64,000 nt of DNA from Sabellastarte sp. h YS-2021 (taxonomy: Eukaryota > Annelida > Polychaeta > Sabellida > Sabellidae): the NCBI GenBank assembly GCA_964017235.1, contig OZ024927.1, forward strand, positions 58,223,293 to 58,287,292. Reading direction: 5' to 3'. The notes under the pieces were generated by a model, which was not told the origin of the DNA, did not search any database, and worked only from the letters and a program-made list of their open reading frames with translations. Every line of letters begins with the position of its first letter. The first letter of the stretch is position 1. Below, piece by piece: positions 48,501-63,500 of this stretch. The position numbers and the translations under genes are program-made.

Positions 48501-51500
48501 AGAAATTTCCTTGTGGACGCGATAACTCAAAAACAAATTAATATTTTTTTTTCAAACTTGGTACACATGTTAAGGGTGCCCAAAGGAAGATCCCTATTTT
48601 AAGGTGACCTTAAACTCCCAGTAAAAAAGAACTTATGGCCACCTTAAGGTCAGAAATTGCACTTTTGGCCACTTAGAGCCCTGTAGGTCACAAACTATGA
48701 TGCTCAGCTGGCTGAAATTTTACCTGACAACACATTAATATGTTCTTAGTACATGTGCCGAAAATCATGACTTTAAGTTGAGGAGAAAATTGTGTTTGAG
48801 GCCCATAAATACCCCCACTTAGGGATTTTTTGCTATACTTTACACATATTTTGCCCTATAATTTGGAAGTGATAATTCTGATGAGTCTCAAACTGTGCTA
48901 GGTATAACTTTGATATGTAATCCTTGTCTGTAGAAAATTTTAGGGCTGTAGGTTTACCCAAAGGGGTCGACTTAAGGTCTCAAAAGTGCCCACAGAGACC
49001 CAATTTATGCACTTTTTGCCACTTTCAAGCACTGTAGCTTTCAAACTATGTCTCTCATCTAAGTTAAATATCATCTGGGAATGTATCTATGTGTTTTCTT
49101 ATATGTGCCCCAACATTTAGGCCTTTAATAGACAGTTAACGTGTGTATCAGGACCATAAACACCCACCCGAGTGACCCTTATAAGACATTTTTCACATCT
49201 TTTTCCCTGTAACTTGGAAATGGTAAGTCTGAGAAGTTTCAAACTGTATTAGATATATATTCTGTGTGTAATCTTAGTATGTAACAGATTTTAAGTCTGA
49301 AGCTTTAATTTTGTAGGTCAAATTGAGGTCTCTAAAGGGCTCCCAAAGACCCAATATTTGGACTTTTTGCTACTTTTAAGCCCTGTGACTGTCAAACTAT
49401 GTGACTGATAGAGCTCAAATCCTATCTGAGAATATATTAGTATGTTATTTTTATATGTGCCAAAAATTAAGGCTTTAAGAAGACATTTAACGTGTGTATG
49501 AGGACCATAAATCCCCACCCGAGTGACCATTTTTAGACATTTTTCACATATTTTTCCCTGTAACTTGGAAATGGTAAGTCTAAGAAGTTTCAAACTGTAT
49601 TAGATGCATATTCTATGTGTAATCTTAGTATGTGACAAATTTTAAGTCTGAAGCTTTAATTTGAAGGCCACATTTAGGTCTCTAGAAGGCCCCATAAAGA
49701 CCCAGTATTTGGACTTTTTGCCAATTTTAAGGCCTGTGACTGTTAAACTATGTGACTGATAGAGCTGAAATCTCATCTGGGAATACATTATTATGTTCTT
49801 TTTACATGTGCCAAAAATCAAGGCTTCAAGTAGACATTTAACCTGTGTATGAGGACCTTAAACACCCACCTGAGTGACCCTTTTAAGACATTTTTCACAT
49901 ATTTTGCTCTGTAACTTGGAAATGGTAAGTCTGAGAAGTTTCAAACTTTATTAGATACATATTCTATGTGTAATCTTAGTATGTAACAAATTTTAAGTCT
50001 GAAGCTTTAATTTGAAAGCCACATCGAGATCTCTAAAAGGCCCACAATGACCCAATATTTGGACTTTTTACCACCTTTAAGCCCTGTAACTGTTAAACTA
50101 TGTGATTGATGGAGCTGAAATCCCATCTGGGAATGCATTATTATGTCCTTTTTACATATGCCGAAAATCAAGGTTTTTAGTAGACATTTAACCTGTGTAT
50201 GAGAGCCATAGACACTCGCCCAAGTGCCTTTTTTGACATTTTTTCCGTATTTTGCCCTGTTATTTGGAAATGCTTAGTGTGACAAGTCTTAAACTGTATT
50301 ATATATAATTTTTGTTTGTTATGTATGTCCCCCAAAAAGTTTCAGATCTGTAGTTTAATTGCTAAGGTCTCTTTAACAATTGTAAAATGCCCACAGAAAC
50401 CCAATTTATGGATATTATGCCACTTTAAAGCCCAGTAACTGTCAAACTATGTGGGTTATAGAGCTGAAATCTTTGAATTTTTAAAAGGAAATGCCTGTCT
50501 ATTTAAATTTTGAATATTAATAATGTTATGGCTATCTTAGTCTTTTAAGAACTTATTTTTGTGTGTTATACCTCTGCTTGCTGAGTTTTTCACTTTTTAA
50601 AATGAAACTGGTTAAACATATTCAAGTAGACAAAATGGACACTTTAAGTGAGCTTTAAGTCCCAATATTAATGAAATTATATCCTTATGTAGTAAAACTA
50701 GGGGATTTTTAACCCTCAACTAGCCCAGTTTTATTCAACTTGCCTCAGTTAATTTTGGCACAGCTCCTACAGTTATGAACTCATTTCACTTGATAATCAC
50801 ATACTTAAAATTCTCAATTCTTTTTGTATTTGAGTACCCCTTTTATATAGATTGTTTACCATTTATGCTCAACCCACATCCCCCACCCGGATTCCCCCCA
50901 CCCACCTCTGGGACCTCCAGCTATATTGAGTGACACTAAATAAACAAAGGTATTTAATGATATCAGATGAGAAACAAAGAACTCAATGGGGTTGCAGATC
51001 TTGTGTAATAGTGAGAGAGGTGTGGAGAAGGGGAGAGGGGTGGGGTGGGAGGTGGTGGGCTTCATTACATATAACACAAAGGGGAGTCAGAACTGAGATT
51101 GTGTCACATATTTAGGTTGCATATATATGGACCACATATATAGGTATAGAGGAAATGAATAACTGAAAACAATTTGCAAATTCTAAAAATAATATAATAC
51201 CGGTAAAATAATAATATAAATAATTTTTTTTTAAATAATATTTTATTTGTGAACAAATATAGAAACAGATATGCGCTTTTGGGATTATGAATTTTAGAAT
51301 GGACATTGAATCATCAATCATTTAAATACTTTGAAGGAAGATTGAAAAATATGATGAGTTGAGTTAAAAATAATATTTTATTTGTCAACAAATATAGAAA
51401 CAGATATGCTCTTTTGGGATTATTATTTTAGAATGGACATTCAATCATCAATCATTTAAATACTTTGAAAATAGGTTTAGAGTTATCATTGCAGGAAGAT

Positions 51501-54500
51501 TGAAAATATAATTTGAGTTATGTATTCGGCGTCTGGGGATACACCATCTTCCTTGGGGAGATATAAACAGAGTAGATTGATGTGCTGAAGTTCATATAAT
51601 AATGGGTAATTATGTTTTAAAAAATTCCCGATCAAAACCTGTGGCGTGAGTGATGACCTGTCTGGGGATATGTTGGCGCCGAGTTGGCCCAATCTAGTTT
51701 CTTGCATATTATTTGCTTGGGTAAATTATTTCACATATTTAAGCGTCCCGCAAGGGACACTTGTTTGTGTATAGGAGAAAATCAGGCTCCGCATTTGTTT
51801 TGCCTATAACCCTGTGACCGTTAGGCGGATTCTTTTTAAATTTGGCAGGTATATGCAGTAGCCCTGGGGAATTTTTTGGAATATGCTGCAGTGACGTTTC
51901 GACCAATCAGCGAGGTCACTTGACCAAAAATGTCTTTTTTGATGGGTAAGCTTGTCCGGATGATAACTTGAAAGGGATTTTATCTATTCACCTGAAACTT
52001 GGCAAATACATTCATTCTATTAAAATCCGGAAATCATTAGATTTTGACATTGATTGGTTTAAAAATGGTCGAGTAATTAATGATTAATTAATCATTACAT
52101 ATTTTCCAAATAAGGAAAACAAAAAACCTTGCTTGATAGAGCAATTTCAACAAAATTTTTTACCCATAGGGTATCACTTCAGATTAACTAATGTATTTTT
52201 TTAAAAATTTTTGTCTCGCCAAACATGGCGGCAATTTTGAATTTTTGCTTTTTAAAATATTTTCAAAATTGATTTATTGACGGGTGCATATTATTTATCA
52301 GTAGAAAGGAAATTGAACAGTGAAATAAAGGAGAAAAAATAAAGAAATAAAGGAGAAAAAATATTATTTGTACCCCATTTTCACACAATGGTACCCAACT
52401 TTTAATGTGCCATAAGGTACAAGGTACCCACCATTTCATAACCCTAATGCAAACACTGGACTCAGAAAAAAATTATTGGGACTCCATTTTTTGGACGTCA
52501 TGTAGTCTGTTGGACTCCATATTTTAGAGGTACTTCGCCAACCCTGTTATTGAATTGTCTTGTTTAATACTTCATCTTTACATGCATTATCTTTCTCTTA
52601 GACATTATTTTCTCTATTTAAACATTGTTTGGACCTTTATATAACTGACAGTGCTCTGCAAAAAAGTACTTCCTGCAGTTTGTACTGATACACTACTTCA
52701 ATATCTCATGGTGTTAAAAATATTTCCCTAGGCTGTGGGGTACGGGCAACTCTGATGCTATTTTGCAATATATCCTGGAATTTCCATCCCACCTTAAAGT
52801 GGACAAGTTGAGAGGTGCTTAATGAGGATAGGTTATTTTCTGGGTAGAAGTTTTAATAAGTACAGGTTTTCCTCCACCTGTTTAAACAACTACCATAATA
52901 TGGCCTATAAAGTGTGTTGGGTGAAGTGTGGAGTACAAATTAATTTGAATGCTGAAGCCTTATCTTAAGCAGTTTATTTTGAAAGTGACTTGTGCATATC
53001 ATTTTACATCAGCCATTCTATTCTCTTTACCAACCAGTGCTTACTGGTAGTTACTACGGAAGTTCCAGTTACTTGGATTTTTAGCTGGTCAGTTTTTCAC
53101 AGAACTCAGTTGAAGTGCTTTAGGCCAGTCTCTCCTCAGATTTGAAGCTTTTTTTTATAAAGTTTCTTGTAAAGGTCCTTTTGTATAGGTCATCTTATTG
53201 TTAAATTGGCCTTTGAAAAAGTTTTCATGAATCATAGACATATGACTAACTCAGACTAAGTAGCCTGGTGGTTAACAGGTTTGGCATGTTAGCACTTGGT
53301 ACAAATCCAACTCTTCATAAAATGTGGGCCTTTCCATATACGTTGTGTGACCATAGCCTTTTATCTATAAAAGTATTACAAATAGGCAATTTCTTCTAAA
53401 TAAATCCTTCACCTACTTTTGGGTGATCTACTACATAGTAAAGTTGCAGAATTATAGCTCTTTGCATGCAGAGTAATAGCTAGTAAAATGAATAAATGCT
53501 TTTTATCATTAAAAGTAATGCAGTCAAGCATTAAAGTGCCTCTTGCTTATTGTCACTTCTTCATGTGCCTCCATCTCGCAAGAAAATGTATATTTCACCA
53601 TCTAATTTATACGGTGGGAGATAATTGCATGCGTCTGAATGCTTGTTGGTCCTAGGGCTTGAAAATGTCGAAGCAGTCCATGGAATGTCCTGGATTGCAA
53701 ATGTTTTGCCTCTGGAAAATTTTGGCTTTATTTTGAGTAACAAAATAGCCACTATAGGTGATCGTTTTAAATCATTAGTATGTTCTAAAAGTTTAAATAT
53801 TGAAGCTAGCTTCATCAAATTTGAACAAAATGTTTATGGCTGGGAAAGTTTGCCTCAGAGTAATTTTGACCTCATTTTGACCAAAATGGCTACTGTATCA
53901 CATCTTTAAGGTCAAGTCGGGGTCATCATATTAAAAAGGCCTTATATCTCCCTTATTATTGATCCTAGAGATTTGAAATTGGGAAAACAACCCACAGAAA
54001 ACAAGGCCACTGCCGCATCGGTTATCTCCCACCTTATAATTGGTAATAATGGAGAACTAAAGGAGATATAAGGCCTTTCTAGTAAGATAACCCCACTTAA
54101 CATTGAAGAAGGGACAAAGGTAAAGTCAGCAATTGGAAAAGAGTCTCGGGCCATGACTTCCTTTAAGTTGTTTTCACATTTGGAACCTCTAGTAGCAATG
54201 ATAAGGGAGATAAAGGCCTTTTTAATAGGATAATCCCATTTGACATTAAACATGTGATATGGCAGCCATTTTGTTTTTAAAACTAGGCCAAAATTACTAT
54301 CATGCTAGCTTTTCTAGCCATATATCTTTTGTACAAATTTGATGAAGCTAGCTGGAATATTTGAAGATTTAGAACACCTTTATAATTTCAAATATTTGGC
54401 TACGGCAGCTATTTTGTTTTTCAAAGTGAGGCCAAAATTTGGCACAAAAGGTTTTCATAGCTATAAACATTCCCTGTAAATTTGGTGAAAATATCATTAT

Positions 54501-57500
54501 AAATGAATGAGATGTTAAGGTTTGTGTAAAAACGGACGCACGGACGGACACACGAATGGACACATGTACGGAAAGCATTTTATAATCTCCCGACAAACGC
54601 GTTTGCTTTTCACGGTGTGTCTTTGCATTCTGAAGCCATAGCACCAATGATAAGGGAGAAATAAGGGTGTTTTAGTGTAATGACCCCATTTAACCTTGAA
54701 GTGGTGTCAACGGTCAAAATCAACCCCTGGAGAAGATTCCCAGGCCATGACTTCCTACAAGTTGTTTTCACATTCTGAACCTCTAGGAGCAATATTAAGG
54801 GAGATTTTTTAATAGGATAACCCTGTTTAACATTAAACGTGATATAGCGGCCATTTTGCTTTTTGAACTAGGCCAAAATTACTATCAGGCTAGCTTTTCT
54901 AGCCCTATAATTTTTGTGCAAATTTGAAGAATCTAGCTGGAATATTTCAAGAATTAGAGCACCTTTATGATTTTCAAACAATTAGCTATGGCAGGAATTT
55001 TGTTTTTCAAAATGAGGCCAAAATTTGGCACAGACAGGTTTTCATAGCCATAAACATTCCCTGCAAATTTGGTGAATATATCTTCATAAATGAATGAGAT
55101 ATTAAGGTTTATGTAAAAATGTGACGAACGGACGCACGCACGTACGGAGGGCGTTTTATAATCTCCAGACCATGGCCTTTGGCTGCAGGTGGGAGACAAT
55201 AATGTCCTGGGATAAATTTGCAAGTGCCAAGTTTAACTTTTAACCATTGGTTCAAGGTGAAGTGAGGACATCATACTAAAGAGGTCTTATATCTCCCTTA
55301 TGATTGATTCTATAGCTTAGAAATGTGAAAACAACCAGGAAGAAATAATGTCCTGCAAATCTTTTGCAAGTGTAGAATTTGACCTTTCATCCCCTGCTTG
55401 GTAGTGGGGTCAACATACTACAAGGACCTCATAACTCCATTATTATTGGTTTTAGGGCTTTGAAATGTGAAAACAACCTATAGGAAATCATAATCTGTGA
55501 ATCTTTTGGAAGTGCCAAATTTGACCTTCAGCATCTGCTGCAAGGCCAAGTGGGGTCAATATACTGAAAAGGCCTTATATTTCCCTTATTATTGGTTTTA
55601 CAACATTGAAATGTGAAAAAAACCTATACAAAATCATAACTTGCGAAACTTTGCAAGTTTGAATTTGACCATTGACCCCTGCGTCAAGATCTAGTGGGAT
55701 TATCATACTAAACAGGCCTTATGTCTCCCTTATTATTGGTTCTAGAGCTTCAAAATGTGAAAACAACCTATAAGAAATCATGTCCTGCAAGTCTTTTGCA
55801 AGTGTGGAAATTGATCTTTGACCAGTGCATCATGGATCAGTTGGGTCATCATATTGATCGGGCCTTTTTTCTCCCTTATTATTGTACCTTGGGCTCTGGA
55901 CACTGTTTCATGGTCAGACTTCCCCCAATTTTGCTTAATTCCTGGTGGGAGATAAACACCGCAGCAGTGGTCACTAGATATTTATTCTTAATGAATATGA
56001 CAAACATGAGAAAACTATCAATATTATTTAAAGTTAATAATCTAACTTTATTTATCATTGACTTTGTTATTGTAGCTGTGTTTAACATATTTGGTAAGAG
56101 ATAAAACTTTATAGTTTACATGTAATTTTTTATATTTAAACATATTATATGTGCAAATATACAGTATGTGCTCTTATTTATGATACTTGTATATAGTTTT
56201 ACCAATTATTGACTAATGTTAGGTTGTGTAACTTTGTTAAAACTATTATGCTACATGTATATGTAATGGTTTAAAACTGCATAGCCAGTCTTCATAGTCT
56301 CTGTATAGAAAGTGTAACATTATAAAGTAGCACCATTAGTGCCATGCATAACTCATTTCTTACTTTTGTATTAGATTTATACTCTGTTGTTTTTTTATAT
56401 GTCACTGAGTATGTGTAACAAATGTATTGTGTCTTAAATATGGCCAAGAATAGAGATAGAAATGTCTGCTTGATTTGTAAAAGGGGGCTTACTGCTATGG
56501 TGGGGAGCCCACTTGCCTCACACCTCTGAGGTCTGTGGTTCAAACCCTGAACCCTGTTTGGGAAAGTTGGTGGTTGCTTACTGATGCCTGGCATTTTACA
56601 GTGCAGAATGTTGGCCAACTAGTATGTACTGGTTTTTAATGTACCCTAAACTACCCATCGTGATATTACCTACAGTGTGTTGATAGCATTGTGTAAAATT
56701 AAATAAATAATTGTGCAAGTAAATATCGTGGTCAATTTTATTTTACTGGTACGGGATCCGCCATATTTGCTAATTGCAGGACAATTTTGTCAAGGAAATA
56801 TGAAATTAAATTAACAGAGTTATTAATGGGGGCAAGCCCCCAACCCCCATATATAGTATTCCTGTGTATTACAATAAAAACAAGGCCACTGCCGCAGCAT
56901 TTATCTCCCGCCTGGAATCAGTAATAATGGAGAACTAAATGAGATAAGGGCTTTATAGTAAGATAACCCCACTTGACATTGAAGAATGGGTCAAAGGTAA
57001 AAGTCAGCAGTCTCAGGCCTTTACTTCCTTTAAGTTGTTTTCACATTTGGAACCCCTATTAGCAATGATAAGGGAGATGATATAAGGCCTTTTTAATAGG
57101 ATAATCCCATTTAACATGTGATAAGACAGCCATTTTGGCTTCGAAACTAGGTCAAATTACTATCAGCTTAACTTTCCTGGCCATATATATTTTGCGCATA
57201 TTTGATGAACCTAGCTGCAATATTTCACGTTTTAGAGCATCTTAATGAATTTTAAATAATTGGATATGGTTGCCATTTTGTTTTTCAAAATAAGGCCAAA
57301 ATTTTTCTCAGACAAAACATTTTTTAAGGCCAAGAGTTTTAATGGTCTGAACCTGTAAGAGCAATATTAGGGGAGATAGAAGGCCTCTTAAAATGTAAAT
57401 TTGATGAAGCTAGCTGGAATTTTCGACATTTAGAAACTGTATGATTTTTAAGCAATTGGCTATGGCGGCCATTTTGTTTTTCAAAATGAGGCCAAAATTT

Positions 57501-60500
57501 TGCATAAACATTCCTTGCAAATTTGATGAAGATGTCTTTATAAAGGAATAAGATATTAAGGTTTATGCTGAAACCTGACAAATGGATGCACAGACGGATG
57601 CACAAACAGATGCACACACGCATGGAAGCTGTTTACAATTTTAGACCACAGCCTTTGCTTTTCATGGTCTGTCTTTACAATCTGAAGCCACAGCACCAAT
57701 AATATGGGAGAAATAAGGACGTTTTAGTGTGACGACCTTGAAGCAGGGGTCAAAGGTCAAATTCAACACATGGAAAAGATTACCAGGCCATGACTTCGTA
57801 CAAGTTGTTTTCACATTCCGAACCTCTAGGAGCAATATTTGGGGAGATATAAGGCCTTTTTAATAGGATAATCCCATTTGACATTAAACATGCGATATGG
57901 CGGCCATTTTGTTTTTGAACTAGGTCAAATTTATTATCAGGCTAGCTTTTCTAGCCATATAGCTTTTGTACAAATTTGATGAAGCTAGCTGGAATATTTC
58001 AAGATTTAGAGCACCTTTACAATTTTCAAGCAATGAGCTATGGCGGCCATTTTGTTTTTCAAAATGAGGCTAAAATTTTTCAGAGACAGGTTTTCATAGC
58101 CATAAACATTCCCTGCAAATTTGGTGAAGATATGCAATATTTGGGGAGATATAAGGCCTTTTTAATAGGATAACCCTGTTTGACATTAAACATGTGATAT
58201 GGCGGCCATTTTGTTTTTTGAACTAGGTCAAATTTATTATCAGGCTAGCTTTTCTAGCCATATAGCTTTTGTGCGAATTTGATGAAGCTAGGTGGAATAT
58301 TTCAAGATTTAGAGCACCTTTAGGATTTTCAAACAATTAGCTATGGCGGCCATTTTGTTTTTCAAAGTGAGGCTAAAATTTTTCAGAGACAGGTTTTTAT
58401 AGCCATAAACATTCCCTGCAAATTTGGTGAAGATATGTTCATAAATGAATGAGATATTAAGGTTTGTGCAAAAACGTGACAAACGGACGGACGGACGGAA
58501 GGCGTTTTATAATCTCCCGACCACGGCCTTCGGCCGGCGGGAGATAATAAAAGGATGGAATCGCTAAAAACGTTATATTATCGCCCAAATCTCGTACCGG
58601 TAATGTAAAAACTAGCCAAATATGGTCCAAATTTGAATCCAGTGAAGTTAAATGAATCCCAAGGGGGAGTCCAATGAATTCAAAATGGCCACCAAGATAA
58701 TGCACAACTACCAGTGATAAATTAAATATCATTTGAAGTAAGTATATGAATCTAAGGTTGTTGGTTGATAACAGTTTACATTGCATTTTACATCCTCAAG
58801 GATACATTTTGGGTAAATATCTCATTATGGAGCAGAATAAGAGTAGGCTTAAACCAGAAATTCAATCACAAATATATATTTATTTCAAACTTATACAGTA
58901 ACCTTTGAAAAATCACCGTTTGTAGAAAATTCTTCAGAAATGAATAAAAATGAATGTGTTTGATTTCTGAAGAATTAATGTTTGTTTAGATTGTAATTTT
59001 CAGTTGCACAAGTTCTTTTTTCTTTATCTGAAAAAGTGAGAAATTAAAATGTTGTCCTGTCAGCATGGAAAATTGTTGCACTGCTAGACGCTAGAGTTAG
59101 AGAAGATTTGAGAATGTCAAAAAAAAAAATGCATAGAAGTCATATTTTAAAAGCATGCCACTCCTCAAATTGGACAAGCTGTATTAAAACAGTTGTAAAT
59201 CCACAATTTAACATTTACTTGTTGCACTTTTATTTTAAATTTTGCGCTATGTATATTGTTGCAAAATTACAAAAGACAGAAAACTACTCTTGTTACAGTA
59301 GAACCTCTGTTATCTGACTCTGTTTGAGGAGCAATCTTTTAGTCAGGTTGTAGAAGAGTTGTGAAAAAGAAGAGGTACTAGTTTAGTATAAAACAATAGG
59401 GAAATACAAATGCAGGAGAGTGTCACTGAGGTCAATAAAATGTAATATTTGGCTAGTAGTAGGTCAGAAAATACAGGTTTTATTACCCAACAGCCCTTAA
59501 GGGCCGTTGGGGTATTGTTTTCACCCATGGTGTCCTGATGGGCGGGCAAGCGGCTGGAAAAAGTTTGTCTTGTCCTGTATCTCGGAAACCGTAAGTTGAT
59601 ACTTGCTAGGGACATTGGTTGGGGGTGTAGGTGTGCAACATCATGGTGTGACCTTGATTTGACCCTTGACCTTTCTGTGGTGACCTTGACCTATAAAATC
59701 TTGTCCGGCCTATATCTCAGAAACTGTAAGGTGTAGGAAGTTGATACTTGGTAGGGACATTGGTTAGGGGGTTTAGGTGTGCAACATCATGGTGTGACCT
59801 TGATTTTCGACGTTTGACCTTACTGTAGTGACCTTGACCTATAAAATCTTGTCCCAACTGTATCTCGGAAACCGTAAGATGTAGGAAGTTAATACTTGGT
59901 AGGGATATTGGTTAGGGAGTGTATGTGTTCAACGTCATGATGTTACCTTGATTTGACCTTTGACCTTGCTGTAGTGACCTTGACCTATAAAAAAAAATTT
60001 CCAGGCTATATCTCGGAAACCGTATGCTGTAGGAAGTTGGTATGTGGTAGGGACATTGGTCAGGGGTTGTAGGTGTGCAACGTCATGGTGTGACCTTAAT
60101 TTGACCTTTGACCTTGCTGTAGTGACCTTGACCTATAAAATCTTGTGCGGGCTATATCTCGGCAATCATAAGGTGTAGGAAGTTGATACTTGGTAGGGAC
60201 ATTGGTTAGGAGGTGTAGGTGTGCAACGTCATGGTCTGACCTTGATTTGACCTTTGACCTTGCCATAGTGACCTTGACCTATGAAATCTTGTCCAGAGTA
60301 TATCTCGAAAACTGCAAGGTGTAGGAAGTTAATACTGGGTCGGGACATTGGCTGGGGTGTGTAGATGTAAAACGTCATGGTGTGACCTTGATATGACCTT
60401 GCCATAGTGACCTTGACCTATAATGCATTGTCTGGGCTATATTTCAGAAACCATAAGGTGTAGGAAGTTGATACTTAATAGGGACATTAGTCTGGGGTTA

Positions 60501-63500
60501 TAGGTGTGCAACGTGATGGGGTGACCTGGATTTGACCTTTGATCTTGCATATCTGATGCTATTTTATCTCTTTACGGGAATATATGATACTATTTTATCT
60601 CTCTTATATTTTTTTACTTGAATCTTGGTTGTTGCACCTTTGGGTGCCTTTTCATCTAGATTAATCACTGTTAAAGTCCTATCAGAATTCATTAACCATT
60701 TTATTTTTACAACTTCCCATTGTAACGGATGGTATTGCATCAAGTGACCCACAGGTTTTGCCCCAACTCCACATAAAAGCATGTATTGCCATATCTGTAT
60801 GTATGGGTAATATTCAAAACATTCAAACCATAATTCGACCATACAAATGAATATCAAAGTGGGAGGAGTGTTAAAGCTTCTTAATTTTTAGTTTACTGAA
60901 TTTTCTTGTTTTTATACTTTATCTTTACATGCAGTTTCTTTCTCTTAGATGTTATTTTCTCTACTTAAACATTATTTGGACACTGCTCTGAAAGTATCCC
61001 AATCTATGTATTGTTTCACTACTTCTATATCTTATGGTGTTGAAAACTATTTCCCCAGGCTGTGGGGTACGGGCATCTCTGATGCTATTTTATTATTTGG
61101 ATTAAGCTGGAAACTGTTCTGTTAGCAGAATTATAGTGTCAACTTAATCACTGTTATCATGTATCTCATTTGATTATTTACCTTTAAAAATGGTACTTTG
61201 ATAATGAGGTTGATTGTTACTATATTATGGAATTATTGGTAAGTGCTCTTATGGGAAAGAAATTTGTGATGATATATCTTATGTGTAAGTATTCCTACTT
61301 TTATGGCTGTATTTGGTGTGATGACATCTACTATTACATAAATTTGCTTGTTAAATTTCCTATTATAATGTTACAAAACAGAGTGAAAGAAACTGTTGCT
61401 TAATTTTGAAGAAAGATAAAGGGTGAAATATGAAAGTCATGTCTTTAAAAAATTCAGTGAGACACAGTGTCATTATTATTTTTTTTTGTTTTTTTTTATG
61501 CAAATTATGTAGATTTGCCATCCGTTATTACTAGCATTGTACCTTCTTTTCCAGAGCGTGATGCATTCGACACTTTGTTTGATCATGCACCTGACAAACT
61601 AAATGTTGTGAAGAGGGTAAGTTTTATGCTTTGTCATTGCAATGCCAATCCCCCTTGGTGTTAAGTTTAGCAAATACAATGATCATTTTGCCCCCCTCCC
61701 ACCTTTTTAAAACTGGGTTTTAGCAGACTGTTAAAAGAAGGATGTAAAAGTCAGCTTTAGCATCATTCTGTTACTGTAAAAAATTATATTTATCCAAGGT
61801 TTCTCTTACAATATTTAAAAACATTCGGCTGTGCCTTATAAACAGAAATTTGTACCATAGTTCTGGTGGACAGTCATGTACTAGTGTTGGTATTGAATAA
61901 TAATATGTATATCGATATCAAACTATATTTTTGCTTCTGTATCGATCGATATTGAAATATCGGGTCATGGGCGTTTTCCGAGAAAGAGCTTCCAAACCCT
62001 TTCACGAGTTTTAGAAGTTTCCCGAAACGAAAACAAATATGGCGCTTCTGGTTTAGCGGTAAGTGAAATTTGACAAAAAGTGATAGGAAAACCAATATAT
62101 TTCTTAACTTTTATATTTTATTTACATGGAAAACAGCCATTTAGTAGTATGTTCTGATATTGATATTGTACCCTACATTATCAATATCAGTATATTTAGC
62201 ATGGATCGATAAATATTTCAATATCGATAAACAATACCAGCACTATCATGTACAATCTTTGAAGTAGTGGACATTTATACATTTTTACCCCACAGCCTTT
62301 AAAGGCTTGCATTGGTATTATTTTCAACCATGGCGTCTAGATGGGTGGGTGGGTTGCGGTATAATAGTTTGTTTAGGCTGTATCTCAGAAACTATAAGGT
62401 ATAGGAAGGTGATACTTGGTAGGGACATTGTTTAGGGGGTGTAACTGTGCTGTGTCATAATGTGACCTTGATTTGACCTTGACATAGTGACCTTTACCTT
62501 TAAATTTTTGTCTGTGCTATATCTTAGAAACTGTAAGGTGGGGGAAGGTGATACGTAGTAGGGACATTGGTTAGGGAGTGTAGGTTTGCAGCATCATGGT
62601 GTGACCTTGATTTGATCTTTGACCTTGCCATATTGACCTTTACCTTTGAAATTTTGTCTGGGCCATATTTCAGAAATTGTAAGGTGTAGGAAGTTGATTT
62701 TTGGACAGGTCATTGATTGGAGAGTGTAGGTGTGCTAAATCATGGTGTGGCCTTTAACCTTGGCTCTCCTAAAGTGTGTTCATCCACCATATTGAGACAT
62801 ATTTCTCTTATGACAAAGACATATGGATTACTGTAACTTATTATAATGTATTCTTTTGCCTAATTGTGTTATTCTGTCGACAGCTATACTTCAATTAAGA
62901 AGTCTTCCAGCTTCATGATTTTTAGTTTACTGAATAATGCCATCATCTTGCTATTGAATTATCTTGTTTTAATACTTTATCTTTACATACATTTCCTCTT
63001 TGATGTTATTTTCTCTACTTAAACATTATTTTTATCATGTATAACTAACACTTTTTCCTGTGAAAGTCTCCTGTTCTTTTTCTGTTTTACTTCTTTTGTA
63101 TCTCTTTCAGTGTCAAAAATTGTTTCCCTGGGCTGTGGTGTACAGGCATCTCCGATGCTATTTTTAAATCCTGCTATTTTTGCTACTCAACTGATCATAT
63201 TTGCTGACACAAGTGTGTCATGATAGAATAAAACTTTTACTTTCACCACATGATTAAATGCATGTTAATGTATTGGATTTTAAAAGGACAAGCAAACTTA
63301 ATTCCAACTGTGGCATGACTTTGATTGACAGATTTATAATTAATTTTATCAGCTGTTGTAAGTAATTTAATCCAATCAGATTTTGACTTTTATAGCACTT
63401 ATCTCTATATCAGCTGATTCCAAGGTGCATAAGACAGAAACATTGTTTCAAAACCAGTCATTGTCTGACAAGCATTTGAGGGTTAAAACATGGATGGATA

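Noticed and set aside
53998..55975. Head-to-head double element with two 3' ends
   Set aside because: Explained more simply as E2 inserted in reverse inside E4, since the E4 halves rejoin cleanly.
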